Part shown: one piece after another, positions 1-7,135 of the stretch | Layout: every line of letters starts with the position of its first letter | How positions within the stretch are numbered: position 1 is the stretch's first letter | Source: Pseudomonadota bacterium | Lineage (GTDB): Bacteria > Desulfobacterota > Anaeroferrophillalia > Anaeroferrophillales > Anaeroferrophillaceae | Reading direction: 5' to 3' | DNA length: 10,887 nucleotides | Assembly: GCA_011042595.1 (NCBI GenBank) | Contig: DQWO01000252.1 | Coordinates: forward strand, 1-10,887 | Translations under genes and position numbers: made by a program | Notes under the pieces: model-generated | The model's input: the letters and a program-made list of their open reading frames with translations, nothing else | Database searches by the model: none | Told to the model about the DNA's origin: nothing

Positions 1-718
1 CCTCTTGACGGACAACCAATTGTGTTAACTGCACCAGTGCCTGCATGATATCCACCGGTTCAAAACCACTGATGACACAAGGCAGATTATAATCGGCCGC
101 CACCGGCTCAAATGCCTTCCAACCGACAATCGTTGCCACATGGCCGGGGCAAAGAAGTCCATCAAGCTGGGGCTCACCATCTAATAACCGGGCAAAAATC
201 GGCGGCATCACCTTGTGAAGAGATAAAACGCAGAAGTTTTCAAGCTTCAACGTCGCCGCCTGTGCAATGGCTGCGGCCACCGTCGGCACCGTCGTTTCAA
301 AACCAATACCAAGAAAAACCACCAGTTTATCGGGATTTTCACGGGCCAGTTCAAGAGCATCAATCGGCGAATAAATAATTTCCACCCGTGCGCCCCGTGC
401 CCGGGATTCGGCCAATGATCCACGACTGCCGGGAACCCGCACAAGATCACCAAAGGTGGCCGTAATAACATTTTGGCATTCAGCAGCAGCAATGCAGGCA
501 TCAATATCAGCGGCTGCCGTCACACACACCGGACATCCCGGACCGGAAACTACTTGAAGCGAGGTCGGAAAGAGTGATCGAAGGCCAAAACGGAAAATGT
601 TCATGGTGTGGGTACCACATACTTCCATGAACCGAAGCGGGCGGTCTATCTGTTTAGCCATCCGGGATGCCAGAGACCGTACCAGGGCCTGATCCCGGTA
701 TTCATCAACGTATTTCAT
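1..718 (-). CDS. hypD: HypD, hydrogenase maturation protein (3' part missing at window edge)
   Basis: HypD is the FeS scaffold that, with HypC and HypE, assembles the Fe(CN)2CO unit of [NiFe] hydrogenases in the cytoplasm. The visible 239 codons read without interruption from an ATG at 718. The N-terminal third has the family signatures MEVCGTHT (Cys34) and GPGCPVCV (Cys62, Cys65), spaced like the three conserved N-terminal cysteines of E. coli HypD. FLGIGFETT and GFEPVDIM follow further on. The family is usually about 360-375 residues, so roughly the last third, including the C-terminal [4Fe-4S] cysteines, lies beyond position 1. The start overlaps the end of hypC by 14 nt and has no good Shine-Dalgarno (SD) sequence, which suggests translational coupling. 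hypE is the expected next gene. The identity is very secure; only the unseen 3' end is unknown. Confidence 0.96.
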   Translation of the reverse strand, partial: MKYVDEYRDQALVRSLASRMAKQIDRPLRFMEVCGTHTMNIFRFGLRSLFPTSLQVVSGPGCPVCVTAAADIDACIAAAECQNVITATFGDLVRVPGSRGSLAESRARGARVEIIYSPIDALELARENPDKLVVFLGIGFETTVPTVAAAIAQAATLKLENFCVLSLHKVMPPIFARLLDGEPQLDGLLCPGHVATIVGWKAFEPVAADYNLPCVISGFEPVDIMQALVQLTQLVVRQE

Positions 719-962
719 CGCTACCAGCAGCAAGAGCTTCCAGCAAGACAAGATTTTCCCGGGCCTGTTGTTCATCAAGGCTGTGAAGAGCAAATCCGGC
801 ATGCACAATCACGTAGTCACCTACCGCCGGCATACGGTCAACAATATCAAGCCTGACCTCCTGCTGCACGCCTTCAGCTGCAACAATGGCCAGCGGTGGC
901 TGCAAGGCATCGCCGGTTGTCCCGCGGACCTCTATAACCTGCATGGGAATAGCTAGACACAT
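705..962 (-). CDS. hypC: HypC/HybG-family hydrogenase maturation chaperone
   Basis: This is a small (85 aa) chaperone that binds HypD, carries the Fe(CN)2CO unit and escorts the hydrogenase large-subunit precursor. The protein begins MCLAIPMQV. Cys2, exposed after methionine removal, is the essential residue of the family, and the PxxV segment after it is typical. The middle (VGDYVIVHAGFAL) matches the family's conserved beta-barrel signature (GDYVLVHxGFA). Length is normal for the family. An SD-like AAGGTG lies about 5 nt before the ATG. The stop codon lies inside hypD (14-nt overlap). It is separated from upstream hypF by 112 nt that contain a palindromic repeat, unlike the tight spacing elsewhere in the operon. 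Confidence 0.96.
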   Translation of the reverse strand: MCLAIPMQVIEVRGTTGDALQPPLAIVAAEGVQQEVRLDIVDRMPAVGDYVIVHAGFALHSLDEQQARENLVLLEALAAGSDEIR

Positions 963-989
963 AATACACCTTCATTGATAGCTTCTGAA

Positions 990-1066
990 TAAGTATCCAA
1001 AATGTTCGGACTTGGCTCACTGCCGTGTCTGCCGACAGACAGGCGGTTTTGGGCGCCGGACGAATG
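990..1066. repeat. Palindromic dispersed repeat, copy 1 (hypF-hypC spacer)
   Basis: The 112-nt gap between hypF and hypC carries sequence also found at the right end of the window. On the plus strand, positions 993-1018 (GTATC..AAAATGTTCGGACTTGGCTC) resemble 10758-10782 on the plus strand and 10874-10887 on the minus strand. In the last comparison, TTCGGACTTGGCTC and TTCGGGCTTGGCTC match at 13 of 14 positions. A second shared block, TTGGGCGCCGGACGAAT at 1049-1065, matches the reverse complement of 10848-10864 at 15 of 17. Between them is a hairpin at 1022-1044. The element ends about 9 nt after the hypF stop codon and seems to lack its second terminal repeat, so it may be a truncated copy. 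It sits in the operon without breaking a gene. No known repeat family was recognised. Confidence 0.6.
1022..1044. other. Hairpin within the hypF-hypC spacer
   Basis: TGTCTG (1026-1031) and CAGACA (1036-1041) form a perfect 6-bp stem around a CCGA loop. GCC (1022-1024) and GGC (1042-1044) extend it across a single bulged G. On the coding (minus) strand it is not followed by a T-run, so it does not look like an intrinsic terminator. It could stabilise or mark a processing point in the polycistronic mRNA; that role is inference. Confidence 0.5.
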
Positions 1067-1074
1067 CCTCTTCA

Positions 1075-3405
1075 TTAAACACAAGATAAATTTGCGGCAG
1101 ACCTGGTTCCGGCAATCACCGCCTGACCCAGGGAAACTCCTCCGTCATTGGCAGGGACTTGAAGCGGAAAGTAGGGCGTCAAACCCACTGCCCGGCATCG
1201 GGTAGAAAACCCTTCCATCAACAGGCCATTCTGCAGGCAGCCACCGCTAAAAACCACGTTGTCAATACCGGTTTCAGCCGCTGCCAGGGTAATATTTTCA
1301 ACCAACGATCGAACAAGCCAATCATGAAATTCCCAGGCAATGTCGGCTGCGGAAACCCCTTTTCTACCGTCTTCACAAAGACCCGCCAGCAACCCTTCGA
1401 GTTGCACGACAAGGCCTGTAGGGCGGGCAGATAAAGAAACCGGATAACAACCGTCTATACCAACACCGGGAATCCCCTTTCCCGCACAGCGGGCCAGACT
1501 CTCGAGTTCCATGGCTGCCTGCCCTTCATAGGTGACATAGTGCCGCACTCCGGTCAATGCCGCGACCCCATCAAACAGCCTACCACAACTGCTGGTAAGT
1601 GGGCTATTAATTTCCTGCATCATCATCTTCGTAATAAGCCGGCGATGTTGTGGATCAATCTTTTCCCAACCGGGAGGCAGCCAGCCGCCATGCTCTTCAT
1701 AGCATTCACCATGTTGTCCATACAGGAGCGCGGCAGCCATTCGCCATGGCTCCCAAGCGGCGCGATCACCTCCGGGAAGGAAAACCGGCTCCAGATGTCC
1801 GAGCCGTTTATACGATTCAAACGTCACCATCAACACTTCACCACCCCAGATCGTCCCATCGGGATGATAACCTGTACCATCCAGAATAACGGCAAGGACC
1901 GGACCATCCAGCCCGTGCTCAGCCATCACTGCCACCGCATGGGCATGGTGATGCTGAATCTGGATCACCGGCAACCCGAGGCTCTGGGCAAAACGGGTTG
2001 AGCGATAATCGGGATGGAGATCACAGGCCACCAACCGGGGTTCAAATTGCAGCAAATTCTTGAAATGAGCGTAGCAAGATCGAAAAAAGCTCTCGGTCCT
2101 CGGATCTTCAAGATCTCCCAAATGCTGGCTCAGTACCGCCTGCCGGCCACGGACCAGACAAAAAGTGGATTTCAGTTCCGCACCCACTGCCAGCACAGAC
2201 TGCAGCGAAGAAGGCAGAGATAGTGGTGCCGGTACATATCCACGGGATCGGCGAAGCAAGTGAAACTGATTGGCAACACAGAGCCCCACTGAATCATCGA
2301 CGGCCATGACAATCTCCCGGTTGTGGACCAGAAAGCCATCCGCCAGGCCACCAAGACGGTCGACAGCTTCCTCAATAGTCCCGCAGATGGGTTCATCGCT
2401 CAAATTGCCACTGGTCATCACCAGAAGCACCGGGGCATCGTCATGGGAAAACAACAGTTCGTGGAGTGGAGTATAAGGAAGCATCATCCCTACATCGGCA
2501 ATTCCCGGAGCAATTTCCGGAGCCAATGTACTTTGCGGCAGACGTTCCAGCAGGACAATCGGTGCCGTTGGACCGGCCAGCTCCATCTCAGCCGCTGGTG
2601 ATAACCGACAGTAATGGCGAATGGCATCCAGATCCCGAGCCATCACTGCCAGCGGCTTATGCGGACGATGCTTACGATCCCGCAGCCGACTGACCGCCGG
2701 GGAAGACATGGCATCAACCGCCAAGTGAAATCCTCCCAACCCCTTGATAGCTATGATTTTTCCGGCTTTCAGGACTGTGGCGGCCATTTCCAAAGGATCA
2801 ACAAGCGGACAGGAACACCCTGCTTCGTTCAGCCAGGAAAGCTGGGGGCCACAGGTCGGGCAGGCAACCGGTTCGGCATGGAAACGCCTATTTAATGGAT
2901 CTTTATATTCATCAGCACAAGCTGGACATAAACTAAAATCAGCCATGGAAGTACGGCAGCGATCATAGGGGAGCGCATGAACAATGGTAAATCGGGGGCC
3001 GCAGTTAGTGCAATTTATAAAGGGATAGTGATAACGATGGTCCGCTGGATCATGCAGCTCACGCCGACAGTCAGCGCAAAGGGCAATATCGGGAGGAAAC
3101 AGGGCCTGGACAGTTTCTTCATGGACGCTGGGTAAAATAGTAAAGCCGGCAGCGGGTACCGGCTTCTCGTCCACCTCGCACTTCATGGTGCTGATGGAAA
3201 CAAGGGGGGGACATCCCCTTGGCAAGGCTGCCAGAAAAGATTCAATCCGGAAGGCTGCGCCCTGCACCCGGATTACAACCCCGACAGAGGTATTGGCTAT
3301 GGTCCCACAGAGATTATACTGCTCCGCCAACCGGTAGACATAAGGGCGAAAGCCAACTCCCTGAACGGTTCCCTGAACCGTCAACCTGACTGCCGCTTCG
3401 GCCAT
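1075..3405 (-). CDS. hypF: HypF carbamoyltransferase, hydrogenase cyanide-ligand synthesis
   Basis: HypF transfers the carbamoyl group of carbamoyl phosphate, via a carbamoyl-adenylate, to the C-terminal cysteine of HypE. That group becomes the CN ligands of the NiFe active site. The 776-residue protein has all expected domains in order. An acylphosphatase domain (about 1-92) has VQGVGFRPYVY with Arg20. Two zinc fingers follow, with Cys pairs 110/113, 132/135, 160/163 and 182/185. A YrdC/Sua5-like nucleotide-binding domain (about 205-392) has KGLGGFHL and TSGNLSDEP. A Kae1-like domain (about 400-770) has the metal-binding HHHAH at 485-489 and a FSGGCLQN motif near the C-terminus. Length is normal. 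The ATG overlaps the cytochrome b stop codon by one base (TAATG), so translation is probably coupled. This position is where hyaD-type proteases sit in many hya operons. Confidence 0.97.
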   Translation of the reverse strand: MAEAAVRLTVQGTVQGVGFRPYVYRLAEQYNLCGTIANTSVGVVIRVQGAAFRIESFLAALPRGCPPLVSISTMKCEVDEKPVPAAGFTILPSVHEETVQALFPPDIALCADCRRELHDPADHRYHYPFINCTNCGPRFTIVHALPYDRCRTSMADFSLCPACADEYKDPLNRRFHAEPVACPTCGPQLSWLNEAGCSCPLVDPLEMAATVLKAGKIIAIKGLGGFHLAVDAMSSPAVSRLRDRKHRPHKPLAVMARDLDAIRHYCRLSPAAEMELAGPTAPIVLLERLPQSTLAPEIAPGIADVGMMLPYTPLHELLFSHDDAPVLLVMTSGNLSDEPICGTIEEAVDRLGGLADGFLVHNREIVMAVDDSVGLCVANQFHLLRRSRGYVPAPLSLPSSLQSVLAVGAELKSTFCLVRGRQAVLSQHLGDLEDPRTESFFRSCYAHFKNLLQFEPRLVACDLHPDYRSTRFAQSLGLPVIQIQHHHAHAVAVMAEHGLDGPVLAVILDGTGYHPDGTIWGGEVLMVTFESYKRLGHLEPVFLPGGDRAAWEPWRMAAALLYGQHGECYEEHGGWLPPGWEKIDPQHRRLITKMMMQEINSPLTSSCGRLFDGVAALTGVRHYVTYEGQAAMELESLARCAGKGIPGVGIDGCYPVSLSARPTGLVVQLEGLLAGLCEDGRKGVSAADIAWEFHDWLVRSLVENITLAAAETGIDNVVFSGGCLQNGLLMEGFSTRCRAVGLTPYFPLQVPANDGGVSLGQAVIAGTRSAANLSCV

Positions 3406-4067
3406 TAATCAACTTTCGGCCGCTTAAGGTGGAGGAACTTGCTGCCGGAGATAATTGCCGACACCACCCCCTCGCCAAACATCACATCATTCCAGATGGC
3501 GATATAAATATGCACCATGGCAAAAAAGATAAAATAAAACATAAGGATAAAGTGCACAAAGCGGGCGGTTTGCTGGCTCCCGAAGATGGCTCCTCCCCAG
3601 GCCTGTAGCTGTACCGATTCAGGAAAAAGGAGATAAAAACCAGAAAAAATCATCACCATACTGAGAAGAAAGGTGACCAGATAAGTTGTGCCGGCCAAAG
3701 CATTATGTCCAAGCCGGGGCACATGGAACTTGATATAGAGATAGTTAAGAATTGCACCCCAAAAGTTTTTAATGTTGCGTTTAGTCACCGGCAACGCATC
3801 GGTAATCCGCTCCTGTTTATTGCCGAAAAACCAGAGATAAAATCTGGCGATTACCGCACCCATAAAAGCGTATGCCGCCACAAAGTGCATAAAACGCACA
3901 TTGGCTACGGTGAAATCATCATAGCCAATTTCAAGCATGGTAGTAAACCATGGCTCATAGATATAATAGCCGGTAAACAGTAAAACAATGCAGGATCCGG
4001 CAAATACCCAGTGGGTAATCCGGTATAATGCCCCAAACGCCCGATATTTTTCAAATTCATAACGCAT
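3405..4067 (-). CDS. hyaC: Ni/Fe-hydrogenase b-type cytochrome subunit (HyaC/HupC-like)
   Basis: This integral membrane di-heme cytochrome b anchors the periplasmic hydrogenase and takes electrons from the small subunit to the quinone pool. The 220-residue protein has four hydrophobic helices at about 16-37, 58-82, 127-150 and 168-193. Histidines suited to heme ligation lie in these helices: His19 (ITHW), His61 (MHF), His172 (VHF) and His186 (MVHIYIAIWND). The last segment matches the C-terminal signature of the HyaC/HupC family. The ATG at 4067 follows an AGGAGA SD (4073-4078) that overlaps the large-subunit stop codon, leaving a 9-nt gap. Its stop codon overlaps the hypF start. The symbol is given by family resemblance; hupC or hynC would be equivalent names. 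Confidence 0.93.
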   Translation of the reverse strand: MRYEFEKYRAFGALYRITHWVFAGSCIVLLFTGYYIYEPWFTTMLEIGYDDFTVANVRFMHFVAAYAFMGAVIARFYLWFFGNKQERITDALPVTKRNIKNFWGAILNYLYIKFHVPRLGHNALAGTTYLVTFLLSMVMIFSGFYLLFPESVQLQAWGGAIFGSQQTARFVHFILMFYFIFFAMVHIYIAIWNDVMFGEGVVSAIISGSKFLHLKRPKVD

Positions 4068-4076
4068 AGTTATCTC

Positions 4077-5777
4077 CTACAGGGCTCTGACGGTACTTAA
4101 TTCGCCTCCCTCCGGACGCAGAAGATGCACCGCACAGGCAATACAGGGATCAAAGGAATGAACTGTTCTCAAAACCTCTAAAGGTTTTTCGTGGTCAGCA
4201 ATGGGATTACCCACCAGGGATGCCTCATAGGGACCGGGTGCATCATGTACATCCCGTGGTCCGGCATTCCAGGTAGAGGGAACCACGCACTGATAATTTT
4301 TAATATGGCCATTCTCAATAACAATCCAGTGGGACAACGCCCCCCGAGGGGCTTCATGGAAACCGAAACCCTGTTGTTCTCCCGCCGGGAAGGTAGGCTG
4401 GTACATGATGGCAAGATCGCCACGATCAATATTATCCACCAGCAGTTGCCAGTGTTTCAGGGCGTAATCCGACAAAACTGCTGTCCTGATCGCTCGGGCT
4501 AAATGGCGCCCGAGAGTCGAATGAAGGACGCTCGGCCCTACCCTAACACCGGCCAGCGAACTGACTCGTGCCAAAGCATCATCAACATAGCCTTTGATGC
4601 GTTCATCCCCCTTGGCATATCCCACCAGCACCTGGGCCAACGGTCCCACCTGCATGGGAAGATCATTAAATCGTGGGGCTTTAGACCAGGAATACTTGCC
4701 GTCAGGATCAAAGTCACTATAGCTGGGGATAGTCTCACCATCAAAAGGATGACGATCCCTATCTCCCTGATACCACGAACGGGCAACATGCTCTTTAATG
4801 TTGTCCCGAAAATACTCATCTTTAAAACTGGTAAACTCCTTTAATGAACCGAGATCAGCATTAAAAATGGTACCGCCGGGAAGGTCGAAAGTAGTACCGG
4901 CGCTATCCAACGGCATATCAGGTACCGCCAGGTAATTGGTCACCCCCTCACCATAGCTGAGCCATTCCTTGTTCAGGGCGCCAATGGCAATAACGTCGGG
5001 AAGATAAACCTGCTTGATGAATGACTGTACCTCTTCAGTTAATTGTTTAATCCAATACAGTTTATCCATGTTGAGAGCAACATCACGATTGGGATTGATG
5101 GCCGTCGTCACCCCACCAACAGCGAGGTTCTGGATGTGAGGATTCTTACCACCGAGAATAGCAATGGCCTGATCAGCTTTACGCTGGTAATCAAGGGCTT
5201 CAAGGTAGTGGGAGACCGCCATCAGGTTGGCTTCCGGAGGCAGAACCATCGCCGGATGTCCCCAGTATGCGTTGGCAAAAGGCCCCAGTTGACCACTATC
5301 AACCAAACTTTTAACCTTTTCTTTAACCGCTTTAAAACGCTTGGCACTGTTCCCCGGCCAATCAGATAAGCTCTGAGCCAGGCTGGCGGTTTTTACCGGA
5401 TCTGCTTTAAGGGCTGAGACCACATCCACCCAGTCCAAAGCTGAAAGCACATAAAAATGAACAATATGATCATGAAAAGCATGGAGAGCGACCATCATGT
5501 TACGCACATACTGGGCGTTAAGCGGCACTTCCAGTTTAAGGGCGTTCTCCACCGCCCGGACCGAGGCAATGGCATGCACCGTCGTACAAACCCCACATAT
5601 ACGCTGGGTAAACATCCAGGCATCACGAGGGTCACGCCCTTTCAGGATCACCTCGATTCCCCGCCACATCTGGGCCGATGACCAGGCCTTGGTTATCGCG
5701 TTGTCGGCAACTTCGACATCAATCCGCAAGTGGCCCTCGATACGGGTAATAGGATCAACAATAATCTTTCTCGCCAT
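4077..5777 (-). CDS. hyaB: [NiFe] hydrogenase large (catalytic) subunit precursor
   Basis: This is the catalytic subunit of a group 1 membrane-bound uptake hydrogenase, which oxidises H2 at a Ni-Fe(CN)2CO centre. With the chosen start it has 566 residues. The N-terminal metal-binding motif RICGVCTTVH gives Cys61, Cys64 and His68. The C-terminal motif DPCIACAVH gives Cys545, Cys548 and His551. After His551 comes a 15-residue tail (LLRPEGGELSTVRAL), which in this family is removed by a dedicated endopeptidase after Ni insertion. The N-terminal DPITRIEGH block contains the conserved glutamate. The mature protein reaches the periplasm with the small subunit, having no signal peptide of its own. 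The start at 5777 is preferred over an ATG at 5792 because a perfect SD lies 6 nt upstream of it and overlaps the alternative start. Confidence 0.96.
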   Translation of the reverse strand: MARKIIVDPITRIEGHLRIDVEVADNAITKAWSSAQMWRGIEVILKGRDPRDAWMFTQRICGVCTTVHAIASVRAVENALKLEVPLNAQYVRNMMVALHAFHDHIVHFYVLSALDWVDVVSALKADPVKTASLAQSLSDWPGNSAKRFKAVKEKVKSLVDSGQLGPFANAYWGHPAMVLPPEANLMAVSHYLEALDYQRKADQAIAILGGKNPHIQNLAVGGVTTAINPNRDVALNMDKLYWIKQLTEEVQSFIKQVYLPDVIAIGALNKEWLSYGEGVTNYLAVPDMPLDSAGTTFDLPGGTIFNADLGSLKEFTSFKDEYFRDNIKEHVARSWYQGDRDRHPFDGETIPSYSDFDPDGKYSWSKAPRFNDLPMQVGPLAQVLVGYAKGDERIKGYVDDALARVSSLAGVRVGPSVLHSTLGRHLARAIRTAVLSDYALKHWQLLVDNIDRGDLAIMYQPTFPAGEQQGFGFHEAPRGALSHWIVIENGHIKNYQCVVPSTWNAGPRDVHDAPGPYEASLVGNPIADHEKPLEVLRTVHSFDPCIACAVHLLRPEGGELSTVRAL

Positions 5778-5783
5778 CTGGTT

Positions 5784-5789
5784 CTCCTT
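5784..5789 (-). promoter_or_regulatory. Shine-Dalgarno site that fixes the large-subunit start
   Basis: On the minus strand, AAGGAG lies 6 nt before the ATG at 5777. The alternative in-frame ATG at 5792 directly abuts this SD (ATGAAGGAG) and has no SD of its own, so the 566-residue form starting MARKIIVDP is favoured. Confidence 0.75.
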
Positions 5790-5832
5790 CATTCCACAAC
5801 AAAATCAAGCATTAGAGGTCTGCAACCGCCAC

Positions 5833-6933
5833 CTATTCTTCCCGAATTTCATCTTTCTTAGCTGTCCCCTTGGTCACTCTTCGGACCACTCCGGCAGCCG
5901 CATGGACTCCAATGGCACCTGCGGTCACGGCCATAACCGTACGCCCAACCGAAGCAGCCGTACTAACCGTTCCCTGGCCAAGTGGTATTGTGATTTCCGG
6001 CAGCCGCTCTTCAAAAGGAGTCATGGTATCCCAAAAACCCGGCTCCGTGCAGCCACAGCAACCATGACCGGCACTGACCGGCCATTGATCAACATCATTA
6101 AATCTGACCGCCGGACAATTACTGAAGGTTGCCGGACCTTTGCAGCCGACCTTATACAAACAATAACCCTGTCTATGTCCTTCGTCACCAAATTGTTCAA
6201 CGAAACGGCCTTCATCAAAATGGGCGCGCCGTTCACAATGATCATGAATCTTGCGCCCGTAAGCAAACAGCGGCCGCCCCAGGTTGTCGGTAACCGGCAG
6301 CTTTTTCCAGGTCAGGTAATGAAGAACCGTCCCTAAAAACGAGATGGGATTGGGCGGACAACCGGGGATATTGATAATCGGCTTGCCATGAACCAGATCC
6401 CGAACTCCGACGGCGCCGGTAGGATTGGGGGCCGCAGCCTGAATCCCGCCAAAAGATGCACAGCTGCCGATAGCAATCACCGCAGCGGAGCGGGGGGCAA
6501 CTTCGGCCAGGATATCCATTGCCGTCCGGCCGCCAATTTTACAGTAAACACCACCGTCCTTGGTTGGAATGGCCCCCTCGACCACACAGAGGAACTTGCC
6601 GTCATACTTATCAATGGTGTTTTTAAGATTTTCTTCAGCCTGATAACCGGCGGCAGCCATGACTGTTTCATGGTAATCCAACGAAATCAGATCAAAAATC
6701 AATCTGCCAAGATCAGGATGAGAAGCACGAAGCAAACTTTCAGAACATCCGGTACATTCCTGGAAATGAAGCCAGACAACCGGGGGCCGCTGGGGCGAAG
6801 TAGCCGCGGATACCAACCGGGGAATCATGCTCTCCGACAGCCCGAGAGCGGCAGCAGCCATTGTGCAGCCTTTGATAAAAGACCGGCGGGTTAGCCGCAG
6901 AGCACCAATGCCATTTTCACTGTAATCATCCAT
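5833..6933 (-). CDS. hyaA: [NiFe] hydrogenase small subunit precursor (Tat-exported, membrane-anchored)
   Basis: This is the electron-transfer subunit, carrying three FeS clusters. The 366-residue precursor starts with a twin-arginine signal (TRRSFIKG, Arg16-Arg17) and an alanine-rich core, with cleavage probable near residues 43-46. Proximal-cluster ligands are Cys60, Cys63 (ECTGCSES), Cys158 (GSCASFGG) and Cys192 (GCPPNP). Distal ligands are His230, Cys233, Cys258 and Cys264. Medial-cluster ligands are Cys273, Cys292 and Cys295 (GHGCCGCTEPGFWD). The position next to Cys60 that holds the first extra cysteine in O2-tolerant enzymes is Gly here, while Cys131 (GVYC) matches the second. A C-terminal hydrophobic stretch (about 322-350) followed by basic residues is a membrane anchor. 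The start is ATG 6933; an in-frame GTG at 6939 overlaps the SD. The downstream gap to the large subunit is 55 nt. Overall it most resembles E. coli HybO from memory. Confidence 0.96.
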   Translation of the reverse strand: MDDYSENGIGALRLTRRSFIKGCTMAAAALGLSESMIPRLVSAATSPQRPPVVWLHFQECTGCSESLLRASHPDLGRLIFDLISLDYHETVMAAAGYQAEENLKNTIDKYDGKFLCVVEGAIPTKDGGVYCKIGGRTAMDILAEVAPRSAAVIAIGSCASFGGIQAAAPNPTGAVGVRDLVHGKPIINIPGCPPNPISFLGTVLHYLTWKKLPVTDNLGRPLFAYGRKIHDHCERRAHFDEGRFVEQFGDEGHRQGYCLYKVGCKGPATFSNCPAVRFNDVDQWPVSAGHGCCGCTEPGFWDTMTPFEERLPEITIPLGQGTVSTAASVGRTVMAVTAGAIGVHAAAGVVRRVTKGTAKKDEIREE

Positions 6934-6938
6934 GTTCA

Positions 6939-6944
6939 CTCCTT
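6939..6944 (-). promoter_or_regulatory. Shine-Dalgarno site that fixes the small-subunit start
   Basis: AAGGAG on the minus strand lies 5 nt before the ATG at 6933. The longer in-frame start, a GTG at 6939, shares a base with this SD and so is unlikely to be used. Confidence 0.7.
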
Positions 6945-6999
6945 CTCATTATCGTGCAACTTTCAAAAAAGCGGATACAGAATATAGTTTTATTTGCAT

Positions 7000-7027
7000 A
7001 CCTTACAAAATATAAACCCCTTGTCAA
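7000..7027 (-). promoter_or_regulatory. Candidate sigma70-type promoter of the hydrogenase operon
   Basis: On the minus strand a consensus -35 box TTGACA (7022-7027) is followed after 16 nt by TAAGGT (7000-7005), a weak -10 box. It lies in a very AT-rich spacer about 70 nt upstream of the small-subunit ATG. A perfect 11-bp palindrome, CCTTGACAAGG on the minus strand (7019-7029), overlaps the -35 box and could be an operator. I found no convincing sigma54 -24/-12 pair or FNR-type site. The call rests only on sequence match and position. Confidence 0.45.
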
Positions 7028-7135
7028 GGTAAAAATCTCATACAAAACCACTATACTTTAGGCTTTTTCTTATATTAAATTTTCGAAAATGGACGCTCTA
7101 CGTCAAGACCTTGTACCGTTTTCCCCATTCAAACC
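7028..7135. other. AT-rich spacer downstream of the second HDOD gene
   Basis: These non-coding bases lie between the HDOD stop codon and the promoter candidate. The only structure seen is a weak 4-bp hairpin (GACG 7092-7095, CGTC 7101-7104), followed on the minus strand by TTTT and a short TTTTCGAAAA palindrome. It could act as a poor terminator separating the HDOD genes from the hydrogenase operon, but this is not convincing. Confidence 0.3.

Noticed and set aside
1..718. Possible frameshift in hypD, because frame shadows are open here
   Set aside because: Reading the codons by hand from 718 to 1 gives one continuous HypD frame with no stop; the gene is cut only by the window edge.
5778..5792. 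Upstream ATG at 5792 as start of the large subunit
   Set aside because: It abuts the SD of the ATG at 5777 and has no SD of its own.
5497..6336. A 279-codon open frame on the plus strand across the large/small subunit junction
   Set aside because: It is antisense to two clear hydrogenase genes with complete catalytic motifs, and its own translation has no recognisable domain. It is a shadow frame.
6934..7135. Sigma54 or FNR site upstream of the hydrogenase
   Set aside because: No GG-N10-GC pair with flanking consensus and no TTGAT-N4-ATCAA-like site could be found by reading both strands.
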